From positions 1 through 5,886 of the forward strand of contig JAGBXH010000292.1 of the NCBI GenBank assembly GCA_017629395.1: DNA of 5,886 nucleotides, in the 5' to 3' direction. The notes below the pieces were generated by a model that was not told the origin of the DNA, searched no databases, and saw only the letters and a list, made by a program, of their open reading frames with translations. A program made the position numbers and the translations under genes. The DNA comes from Clostridia bacterium (lineage in GTDB: Bacteria; Bacillota; Clostridia; Oscillospirales; CAG-272). Shown here in pieces: positions 1 to 5,122 of this stretch. How positions within the stretch are numbered: position 1 is the stretch's first letter; each line of letters opens with the position of its first letter.

Positions 1-128
1 TCGTACCAAGCAACCAGACCGTCTTTTACGATCTCGGGCTCAGCTGCGGCAGAGGAAGTGAAGCTGAAGCATGCGAAGCAGCCAAGGATCATGGTAGCGA
101 TAACTGCCAGGGAAAGGTAGCGTCTCAT
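1..128 (-). CDS. Secreted protein, N-terminal fragment (signal peptide, possible LamG-type start)
   Basis: Only the first 42 codons are in the window; the gene runs off the left edge. The start is the ATG at 128-126, preceded on the minus strand by AAGGTGAT about 12 bases upstream. The protein opens with a typical Sec signal peptide: Arg2-Arg3, a hydrophobic core at about residues 5-23, then a small-residue stretch SSAAA at 25-29 that suits signal peptidase I cleavage before Glu30. A degenerate lipobox (ILGC, 14-17) is also present, but hydrophobic residues continue after the Cys, so secretion as a soluble or anchored protein seems likelier than lipidation. The mature part begins EPEIVKDGLVAWY. 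The phrase DGLVAWY is common at the start of concanavalin A-like (LamG) domains of surface proteins, but too little is visible to name a family. The gene has its own consensus promoter and a leader hairpin. Confidence 0.8.
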   Translation of the reverse strand, partial: MRRYLSLAVIATMILGCFACFSFTSSAAAEPEIVKDGLVAWY

Positions 129-157
129 GATTTTCGTAATCACCTTAATTTAATTTC

Positions 158-185
158 GGCGCAGCGCCCGGTGGGCGCAGCTGCC
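158..185 (-). other. GC-rich stem-loop at the 5' end of the leftward mRNA leader
   Basis: The arms GCGCCC (164-169) and GGGCGC (173-178) enclose a 3-base loop. The stem extends outward through 158-162 pairing with 180-185, with one mismatch and one bulge. It lies only a few bases inside the predicted transcript start (about 190) and well before the ribosome binding site, and no T tract follows it. A terminator is therefore unlikely. A 5' mRNA-stabilising hairpin or a protein-binding site fits better; the function is inferred. Confidence 0.55.
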
Positions 186-196
186 GTTCATATCAT

Positions 197-225
197 ATTA
201 TACAAGATGCGCATGGAAAAGTCAA
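197..225 (-). promoter_or_regulatory. Sigma-A-type promoter of the leftward secreted-protein gene
   Basis: On the minus strand TTGACT (225-220) and TATAAT (202-197) are separated by exactly 17 bases, a near-perfect vegetative promoter. Transcription should begin near 190, giving a leader of about 60 bases before the ATG at 128. It is read from sequence only. Confidence 0.8.
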
Positions 226-296
226 TGGCAAGATTTTAGCATTTCATGACATTCCTTTCACATTTTTTGATATATTGACTTTTTTTGCTTTTCATA

Positions 297-325
297 TTGC
301 CAAACCAAAGCGGATGTGGTATGAT
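297..325 (+). promoter_or_regulatory. Sigma-A-type promoter of the ygjV-like/phosphodiesterase unit
   Basis: TTGCCA (297-302) and TATGAT (320-325) are separated by 17 bases. The start site would be near 332, leaving a short leader of about 23 bases before the ATG at 355. The ribosome binding site is GGGAGA (345-350). A perfect 7-bp inverted repeat (321-335) overlaps the -10 element and start site. Confidence 0.72.
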
Positions 326-335
326 ATTATATCAT
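321..335. promoter_or_regulatory. Candidate operator: perfect inverted repeat over -10/start site
   Basis: ATGATAT-T-ATATCAT is a perfect inverted repeat around one central base. It covers most of the -10 element and the predicted start site of the rightward promoter, where a bound repressor would block initiation. The same half-site ATATCAT occurs at 190-196, at the start site of the divergent leftward promoter. The site is AT-rich and could be chance, and no cognate regulator can be named. Confidence 0.3.
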
Positions 336-354
336 TGCATATTCGGGAGATATT

Positions 355-870
355 ATGGAACCTATTGAAATCATCGGACAGGTCATCAGCGTCATTGCGG
401 TCATCGTGTCCTTTATTACTTATCAAATGAAGTCCGAGCGTGCGATCTTTATCACGTTGTCCGTAGCAACCGCCATTTCCTGCATTGCGTATGCACTGCT
501 TGGCGGTACGGTCGCGCTGGTGCTCAATCTGTTCAGCATTGTGCGCAATATCTGCTATTGCTATAAGGATAAGGGCATCCTTTCAAGTAAGGCTGTTCCC
601 GTCGTGCTTGCGCTGATCATGGGCGTGCTCAGCGTTTTCACGTGGGAGGGTGCGCACTCCTTGTTTTTCGTGGTGGGCATTATGCTCAACACGCTGGCTA
701 TGGGATATTTCAATCCGCAAAATCTGCGCAAGAGTATTTTGCTGACCTCCTCCTTGATCATGATCTATAATCTGTTCATTCCCTCGATCGGCGGCACGAT
801 CAACGAGATCGTTGCCATTTCCTCTGCCGTGATCGGTCTGTACAGATACAGAAAAGGAAAGCAAGCATAA
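355..870 (+). CDS. YgjV-family multi-pass inner membrane protein
   Basis: This 171-residue protein is almost entirely membrane-embedded, with about six or seven hydrophobic segments near residues 7-25, 30-49, 51-67, 79-96, 101-119, 127-143 and 147-163. The N-terminal pattern (IIGQVISVIAVIVSFITYQ, then a short charged turn MKSER and a second helix), the motif LNLFSIVRN near 57-65 and the length match the YgjV family (Pfam Imp-YgjV), whose biochemical role is unknown. There is no signal peptide beyond the first helix and no catalytic motif. GGGAGA lies 4 bases before the ATG, and a promoter with 17-base spacing lies directly upstream. The next gene starts 30 bases after the stop with no terminator between, so the two are very likely co-transcribed. 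Confidence 0.78.
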   Translation: MEPIEIIGQVISVIAVIVSFITYQMKSERAIFITLSVATAISCIAYALLGGTVALVLNLFSIVRNICYCYKDKGILSSKAVPVVLALIMGVLSVFTWEGAHSLFFVVGIMLNTLAMGYFNPQNLRKSILLTSSLIMIYNLFIPSIGGTINEIVAISSAVIGLYRYRKGKQA

Positions 871-900
871 TCATTTCATGCAAATAAAAGGAGATATCTT

Positions 901-1680
901 ATGCAAAATAAGGTGATTCTGATTTCCATTGACGGCATGCGCTCGGATGCTATGCAGACGTGCGGCAACCCCTACGTCAAGGAGCTGGAAAAGCTGTGCA
1001 CGTATAATTACGGCTCGCAGGCAGTTCTGCCCTCGGATACCCTCCCTTGCCATTATTCCATGACGCATGCGCAGATCCCCGAAAAGCATGGCGTCAAGAC
1101 CAACACCTACGTCAAGCCCGAAAATCCCGTTCCCGGTATTTTCGAGATGGTGCGTCAGGCGGGCGGTACGACGGGTATGTTCTATAACTGGGAGTATTTG
1201 CGCGATCTTGCCGTTCCCGGCTCGTATACCTTTTCCTTCTGCGTCAACATTGATTATGACGATCTTTCGGACGACGTGGTGACCGATCATTGCTTAAAGG
1301 CGATCGACCGCTACCATCCCGATTTCGTCATGCTGTATATGCTGGATCTTGACGAAAAGGGCGGTCACTCCAACGGCTGGATGAGCGAGGAGTATCTGCG
1401 CCGCCTGTCCATTGCCCTTGATAACGTCAAGCGTACCATCGAGCATTGCGGGCAGGAATATTCCATTATCATTACGGCAGACCACGGCGGTCACGACTAT
1501 ACGCACGGCTCGGCAGCCCCCGAGGACATGACCATTCCGCTGTTTTTGTACGGCCCGCGCTTTGCGCCCGGCAAGACTATGGACAACACATCGCTGATCG
1601 ACATTCCGCCCACGGCGGCAGCAATCATGGGCATTGAGCCGCATCCCGAGTGGGACGGCAGAGTGCTGATCAATCGATAA
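901..1680 (+). CDS. Alkaline phosphatase superfamily phosphodiesterase/nucleotide pyrophosphatase-like enzyme
   Basis: This 259-residue protein lacks a signal peptide and should act in the cytoplasm. It shows the two-metal site of the type I phosphodiesterase/NPP branch: Asp11 in ISIDGMRSD, the nucleophile Thr47 in LPSDTLPCH, Asp151 and His156 in LDLDEKGGH, Asp194 and His195 in TADHGGH, and His202 in THG. Enzymes of this family hydrolyse phosphate mono- or diesters (nucleotides, phospholipid head groups) through a phospho-threonine intermediate with two metals, usually zinc. The substrate cannot be read from the sequence. It is compact next to typical NPP catalytic domains (about 400 residues), and the usual DxxGH motif has one extra residue here. 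AAGGAG lies 7 bases before the ATG, which fixes the start. It follows the YgjV-like gene by 30 bases and ends at a hairpin terminator. Family is confident; exact activity is not. Confidence 0.82.
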   Translation: MQNKVILISIDGMRSDAMQTCGNPYVKELEKLCTYNYGSQAVLPSDTLPCHYSMTHAQIPEKHGVKTNTYVKPENPVPGIFEMVRQAGGTTGMFYNWEYLRDLAVPGSYTFSFCVNIDYDDLSDDVVTDHCLKAIDRYHPDFVMLYMLDLDEKGGHSNGWMSEEYLRRLSIALDNVKRTIEHCGQEYSIIITADHGGHDYTHGSAAPEDMTIPLFLYGPRFAPGKTMDNTSLIDIPPTAAAIMGIEPHPEWDGRVLINR

Positions 1681-1683
1681 ATC

Positions 1684-1735
1684 AAAAAAGATCGGATACG
1701 CGGCAGTATGTGCCGGACGGTATCCGATCTTATTT
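1684..1735. terminator. Two-way intrinsic terminator between convergent genes
   Basis: A long hairpin has outer arms AGATCGGATAC (1689-1699) and GTATCCGATCT (1720-1730). An inner stem CGGCA/TGCCG (1701-1705 and 1711-1715) closes a 5-base loop, with an asymmetric bulge between the stems. An A tract (1684-1689) precedes it and a T-rich tail (1731-1739) follows it, so it can end transcripts from both sides. It serves the phosphodiesterase gene (plus strand) and the AraC-type gene (minus strand), and the tail overlaps the latter's stop codon. Confidence 0.85.
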
Positions 1736-2559
1736 TATTCCTGTGCTTGCTTCCCGTGCTTGCCCGGATGCTTGGCGCGCGCCCGATATTCGCCGGGGGT
1801 ACATACCATAAGCTGCTTGAAGCTGCGGTTAAAGCTGCTTTGCGTGGTATATCCGCATTTTATGGCAACGTCACAGACGCTGATGTCGGTGTTTTGCAGC
1901 AGGTAGCCGGCGTAATTGAGCTTGATGCTGCGTACGTAATCCGAATACGGCACGCTGACGTATTTGGTAAAAACGCGGGAGAGGTAGGCTTCGTTATATT
2001 TCAGCTTGCCTGCAAGCTCGTGCAGGGTGCAGGACTTATCCACGTTGGTCTCGATATATACGAACATTTTATGCAAAAGCGCCAGGTCTCCTGAAAATTC
2101 ATCCATTGCTCCGTGCTCCACCTGCTCGTAAAACAGTGCGCAAAGCAGGTATAAAAAGCCCTTGATCGAGGCAAGATCCTCGCGCGCTCCCATCAGCGCA
2201 AAAACCTCGCGGTACAGCGGGGGCAGATCGTGCAGCACGACTGTTTTGAGCTTGTATTTGGTAAGCGGATCGGAAATGGCTGCAATCAGATCGGAGGAAA
2301 ACACGCATAACAGGCAAACGCTGCTCTTGTCCGACTCTGTCAGATAGCTGTGCAGGCGGTTGGGCTTAATGAGCATCAAGTCGCCCTTTTGCAGGCAGTA
2401 TTTTTTCTTGTCGATCTGTATGATCATTTCGCCCTCTTGCACCAGCACCATCTCATAGCAGCGGTGCATATGCAGGGGGAAGGAGTGATTGACGTTTCTT
2501 TCAAAGAGAAAGTGGTTGGAGCTTGTTCCGTGCTCGATCTCGTAAAATACGGTATTCAT
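1735..2559 (-). CDS. AraC-family transcriptional regulator with cupin sensor domain
   Basis: A 274-residue regulator with the usual two-part AraC layout and length. The N-terminal cupin domain (about 15-90) keeps a metal-type cupin motif, His30-x-His32-x3-Glu36-x6-Gly43, and a second motif from Gly59-Asp60 to His70 (KPNRLH). This suggests a small ligand, possibly a sugar or a metal-bound molecule, as the signal. A linker (about 100-165) leads to the C-terminal DNA-binding region: the first helix-turn-helix near 178-199 (TLHELAGKL...YLSRVFTKY) and the second near 226-250 (DVAIKCGYTTQSSFNRSF), ending in TPGEYR as the family does. The tail after 260 is basic (KHPGKHGK). AGGAG lies 8 bases before the ATG. 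It starts 24 bases after the kinase gene and has no promoter of its own in that gap, so it is probably co-transcribed with it and likely controls it. Confidence 0.9.
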   Translation of the reverse strand: MNTVFYEIEHGTSSNHFLFERNVNHSFPLHMHRCYEMVLVQEGEMIIQIDKKKYCLQKGDLMLIKPNRLHSYLTESDKSSVCLLCVFSSDLIAAISDPLTKYKLKTVVLHDLPPLYREVFALMGAREDLASIKGFLYLLCALFYEQVEHGAMDEFSGDLALLHKMFVYIETNVDKSCTLHELAGKLKYNEAYLSRVFTKYVSVPYSDYVRSIKLNYAGYLLQNTDISVCDVAIKCGYTTQSSFNRSFKQLMVCTPGEYRARAKHPGKHGKQAQE

Positions 2560-2583
2560 GTGCGGGACTCCTTTTTTTGTCGT

Positions 2584-3660
2584 TTACCTGACCTCAAAGC
2601 GCAGATCCACTCTCGCCCCGACGCCGGTTTTTGCAAAATATTCGTTTTCCATGGGGATCCATTCCTCAAAAAAGCGTTTGGCGAGCCACGGAGCGTTGCG
2701 CATCCTGATGCGCTCTTGCTGCAGGGCGGGATCTACGTCCAAAAGGACGGAGAGGTGGTAGTATTGCCCAAGGGCGGGGTGCAGGGAGTATGCGCCCTCT
2801 ACGATGGTCAGCGCTGCGTGCGGGACGGTGATCGGCTCACCAAGCGTTTGCGTAGCGCAATCAAAGCGGCGGTAGCATACGGGATTGCCCGCAAGGAGCG
2901 GCTGTACGATCTCCTCTTGAAAGCGTTCTCTGTCCAAATTGCCGCCCACCTCGGCAAGCCGCGCTTGCGTGCGCTGCTTCGGGCGCAGGAAAAAGTCATC
3001 GGTGTGGAAGAGGCTGCAATCGTAAATTTTCTGCAGAGTCCCTGCCAGCGTGGTTTTGCCGCTTGCGCTGCCGCCCTCAATGGCAAGGACGGTGTTGCCG
3101 TTTGCCATGCGCTTATCAATCTCTGTCAAAAGCGGTAAAATGGCGGCATATTGCTTGGCGATCACACGGTATGCGGGGCGGTACGCCTCTCTGAAGGCAG
3201 CTGAGTGGTGCAGGGCAGGGAAGCCTGCAGTGCGCCAGGCGTTTGCTTGTGCGGCAAATGCCTTACCGTCAAGCGGCAGCGTGCCCTCCCCGATCATTTG
3301 CTGCGCGATCTCCAGCCCTTTTTCAAGCTGTTCCGTGCCCCCCGACTCCTTTTGCGCGGAAAGGCAAAACAGCCTTGCCAGCGTTTGTGGGCGCAAGCCT
3401 CCTTGGAGCACACCAAGGTGCACGCGGACGTACGCACCGTCCAAGGGCTCGATCAGATCGGGTGCGCGGTTGCCTTGGGCAGCGTATTCGGCTTGTATAT
3501 AGTGCAGCGCGGCAGCCTCGTTGGTGACGAGGTGATCACAGCCGAACGCGCTATGGTACAGGTATTTGAAAATATCCTCGGTCTGCAGCCCGGGATAGGT
3601 GTTGTAATGTTTTGAAAGCAGCGCATGAGTGCGCTCTGCATTTGTTGTTGGCGTATTCAT
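2584..3660 (-). CDS. Two-domain protein: uncharacterised N-terminal domain fused to a uridine-kinase-like P-loop kinase
   Basis: 358 residues. The C-terminal half (about 188-358) is a P-loop kinase: Walker A GGSASGKTT at 196-204 (Lys202, Thr203), an acidic pair in HTDDFF (Asp221, Asp222) placed like the substrate/metal-binding Asp of uridine kinase and phosphoribulokinase relatives, VEGAYSLHP at 287-295 (the Walker B-like EG turn of this family), and an Arg-rich lid ERIRMRN (316-322). It should transfer phosphate from ATP to a hydroxyl of a nucleoside or sugar-like compound; the true substrate is unknown. Residues 1-170 form a domain I cannot name, with conserved-looking stretches FKYLYHSAFGCDHLV (31-45) and LDGAYVRVHLGVL (73-85). 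Bacterial uridine kinases are usually near 210 residues, so the N-terminal part is an addition. The start ATG has GGGAGG 5 bases upstream and a strong promoter at 3689-3718. The AraC-type regulator follows after 24 bases. Confidence 0.75.
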   Translation of the reverse strand: MNTPTTNAERTHALLSKHYNTYPGLQTEDIFKYLYHSAFGCDHLVTNEAAALHYIQAEYAAQGNRAPDLIEPLDGAYVRVHLGVLQGGLRPQTLARLFCLSAQKESGGTEQLEKGLEIAQQMIGEGTLPLDGKAFAAQANAWRTAGFPALHHSAAFREAYRPAYRVIAKQYAAILPLLTEIDKRMANGNTVLAIEGGSASGKTTLAGTLQKIYDCSLFHTDDFFLRPKQRTQARLAEVGGNLDRERFQEEIVQPLLAGNPVCYRRFDCATQTLGEPITVPHAALTIVEGAYSLHPALGQYYHLSVLLDVDPALQQERIRMRNAPWLAKRFFEEWIPMENEYFAKTGVGARVDLRFEVR

Positions 3661-3688
3661 GGCGGCCTCCCTTTTGTACTATAAGGGC

Positions 3689-3718
3689 ATTATACCATAT
3701 CGGGGCGGGAGGTGTCAA
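3689..3718 (-). promoter_or_regulatory. Strong extended -10 promoter of the kinase/AraC operon
   Basis: On the minus strand a consensus TTGACA (3718-3713) is followed after 18 bases by TATAAT (3694-3689), with TGG directly before it forming an extended -10 (TGnTATAAT). The predicted start is near 3682, giving a leader of about 21 bases with the ribosome binding site GGGAGG (3671-3666). No obvious direct repeats typical of AraC operators were seen nearby. Confidence 0.85.
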
Positions 3719-3784
3719 GAGAAAAGCGTGCACAAAACGGCAAGTGCGGCGTGTGGCACGGTATTCGGATTTCAGCAGGAACAG

Positions 3785-3815
3785 AAAAAGAGCCGACCTT
3801 TCAAAATCGGCTCTT
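3785..3815 (-). terminator. Rho-independent terminator of the three-gene reductase-like operon
   Basis: A 9-bp perfect stem has arms AAGAGCCGA (3788-3796) and TCGGCTCTT (3807-3815) around a 10-base loop. On the minus strand the stem runs directly into a T tract (3789-3785). It begins 10 bases beyond the stop codon of the 216-residue gene. It lies upstream of the kinase promoter and separates the two leftward operons. Confidence 0.92.
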
Positions 3816-3825
3816 ATGTATCTTT

Positions 3826-4476
3826 TTATGCTTTTCCCGTTTTGAACAGAACCTCTCTGAACAGCTTGGCGGTAGCGTCCTCGCCCAGCGTCTTTTTGAA
3901 AGCGTTGGTGGGGGGGCCGCCGTTTTCCAGCAGACCGTCCACGTAGGCTGCGGAGCGGGCGCGCTTTTGCGCCTTGTCTGCCGTGTCGGCTGCGGGGGTG
4001 TTCAGATACGCTTCGAAATGCTCGTAGGTCAGCGCATCCAGCTCGGGGGTCTGCGCGCGCTTGCCCTTTTTGGAAATGCTGCCTGCAAGCTTGATGGAAT
4101 CGTACCAATGCTCTCCAAGATCGTGCTCGGCAAGGTAGGTGCGGCGCGCAAGGGTTCCCCGCAGCGCGCTGAGGTCGAGCGGAGAGATAAGCGTGTCGTA
4201 AAGCTCCACGATCAGCGTATCATTGCCTGCGGCATAGATGCGGTCGTAGGAGTAAAGCGGCAGATCCTTGTCCTCGGGCACGATTATGAGCGTGTCCATC
4301 TTCATCAAGCCGAAAAAGCCCTTGGCACGCATGACGGAAACGTGTCCAAGCCCCTGTGCGTGATAGGCTTGCACCGCAAATTTCATGCCGTTTGCCTTGA
4401 GCGTGGCAAATTCGCCCGCGTCCAGCGCGTGCAGCGTGTATCTTGCCGCAATGCGGCTAAGCAATACGTCGGTCAT
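3826..4476 (-). CDS. Conserved-looking soluble protein; possible ferredoxin-dependent bilin reductase-like fold
   Basis: A 216-residue soluble protein without signal peptide or membrane helix; I do not recognise it with certainty. Two stretches resemble ferredoxin-dependent bilin reductases (PcyA/PebA/HY2 family; about 230-250 residues) by eye. The core at 61-94 (IIVPEDKDLPLYSYD, then a strand LIVELYDTL) looks like their central FP-x-DLPIFG-x-D stretch with the following strand. The C-terminus at 186-211 (GGPPTNAFKKTLGED...REVLF) looks like their ND-x-T...LE-x-AFG...R-x-VLF ending. In that alignment Asp78 would sit where the catalytic Asp of PcyA lies, but the partner His position would hold Asp61. 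This is comparison from memory. A HWYDSIKL segment (123-130) and a basic SKKGKR loop (135-140) are further landmarks. The ATG overlaps the upstream TGA in ATGA (4476-4473), so translation is coupled; AGGTG lies 5 bases upstream. A terminator follows the stop. Confidence 0.7.
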   Translation of the reverse strand: MTDVLLSRIAARYTLHALDAGEFATLKANGMKFAVQAYHAQGLGHVSVMRAKGFFGLMKMDTLIIVPEDKDLPLYSYDRIYAAGNDTLIVELYDTLISPLDLSALRGTLARRTYLAEHDLGEHWYDSIKLAGSISKKGKRAQTPELDALTYEHFEAYLNTPAADTADKAQKRARSAAYVDGLLENGGPPTNAFKKTLGEDATAKLFREVLFKTGKA

Positions 4477-5108
4477 GCTGCACCTGCCTTCGTGAGCCTG
4501 AGCTTGCCCAGACCTGCCTTATGTGCAAGGAGTACGCCCAGCAGCAAAGAACCTTGACCGAGGATATTGATGCCCTCGGCGATCCAGTTCATGGAAGCCT
4601 GCGCAAAATCCTGCGCGGAGAGGTAGCCCATGCCCAGCGAGCAGATAAAGGACAGCGCGAAAATGGCGATCAGATACGGCTTTTTGAGCTTGACGCACAA
4701 AATGCACAGCACGGTGTCCATAATGCCAAGGCCGGCAACCATCAAGCCCACGAACACAAACGTACCCGAGAAGACGGGAGGCGCAGCCGCTGCCAGCGCA
4801 GCACCTGATTGCTTATGCACGAGCATGGCGAGAATGCCAATGCCTGCCAACAAAAAGCCGATGGATTGTACGGGAAAGAACATGTGGTCAAGGGATTCAA
4901 AGTTGCAAGCACCTGCCGCATATAAGAGCTTCCAGGTTGCCTTGAGTGCGCCTGCAAGCGTGACGTCAATCACGCCCGCGGAGAACAGCGCAAACGCACC
5001 CTTGCTCATTTTGTCGTATAAGTCGCGCAGGAGAATGACGGCTGCTGCGGCAAAAAGTGCAACGGGGATGTAATCGACCAGCGCCATGGAGATAGAAAAG
5101 TCATTCAT
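4473..5108 (-). CDS. Unrecognised six-helix integral membrane protein
   Basis: 211 residues with about six hydrophobic segments near 8-28, 38-60, 76-97, 112-137, 143-161 and 175-195. A short loop around 65-75 (ACNFESLDH) and a basic C-terminal tail (GKLRLTK) are the main polar parts. No catalytic or transport motif was recognised, so no function is assigned. The reading frame is open up to 5300, but the ATG at 5108-5106 is chosen: it has GAGG 7 bases upstream, gives a protein starting just before the first helix, and leaves an 11-base gap after the upstream stop at 5122-5120. A longer start would overlap the upstream gene by about 180 bases. Its stop overlaps the next start (ATGA). Its place between a membrane reductase-like gene and a possible oxidoreductase suggests a partner subunit or a membrane anchor; this is inference. 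Confidence 0.75.
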   Translation of the reverse strand: MNDFSISMALVDYIPVALFAAAAVILLRDLYDKMSKGAFALFSAGVIDVTLAGALKATWKLLYAAGACNFESLDHMFFPVQSIGFLLAGIGILAMLVHKQSGAALAAAAPPVFSGTFVFVGLMVAGLGIMDTVLCILCVKLKKPYLIAIFALSFICSLGMGYLSAQDFAQASMNWIAEGINILGQGSLLLGVLLAHKAGLGKLRLTKAGAA

Positions 5109-5122
5109 AAGCGTACCTCTTA
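5109..5122 (-). promoter_or_regulatory. Ribosome binding site that fixes the membrane-protein start
   Basis: The minus strand reads TAAGAGGTACGCTTATG. The upstream gene's TAA is followed at once by GAGG (5119-5116), then 7 bases to the ATG at 5108. This supports the 211-residue start over the longer open frame that begins at 5300. Confidence 0.7.

Noticed and set aside
14..128. Lipoprotein signal in the left-edge protein
   Set aside because: ILGC is a poor lipobox with Leu at -2, and the hydrophobic core continues past the Cys to a good signal peptidase I site, so lipidation is not claimed.
275..298. Alternative promoter TTGACT (275-280) with CATATT (293-298)
   Set aside because: The spacing is 12 bases, too short for a sigma-A promoter; the TTGCCA/TATGAT pair with 17 bases fits better.
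871..1644. Two minus-strand open frames (139 and 116 codons)
   Set aside because: Both are antisense to the phosphodiesterase gene, whose catalytic motifs clearly mark the plus strand as coding.
1708..2094. 128-codon open frame on the plus strand
   Set aside because: It begins inside the two-way terminator and is antisense to the DNA-binding region of the AraC-type regulator.
2350..3138. 262-codon open frame on the plus strand
   Set aside because: It lies fully antisense to the P-loop kinase and AraC genes, has no ribosome binding site or family motif, and its composition mirrors codon bias of the opposite strand.
3712..4557. 281-codon open frame on the plus strand
   Set aside because: It runs through the kinase promoter, the intrinsic terminator and antisense to the 216-residue gene; no motif was recognised in the translation.
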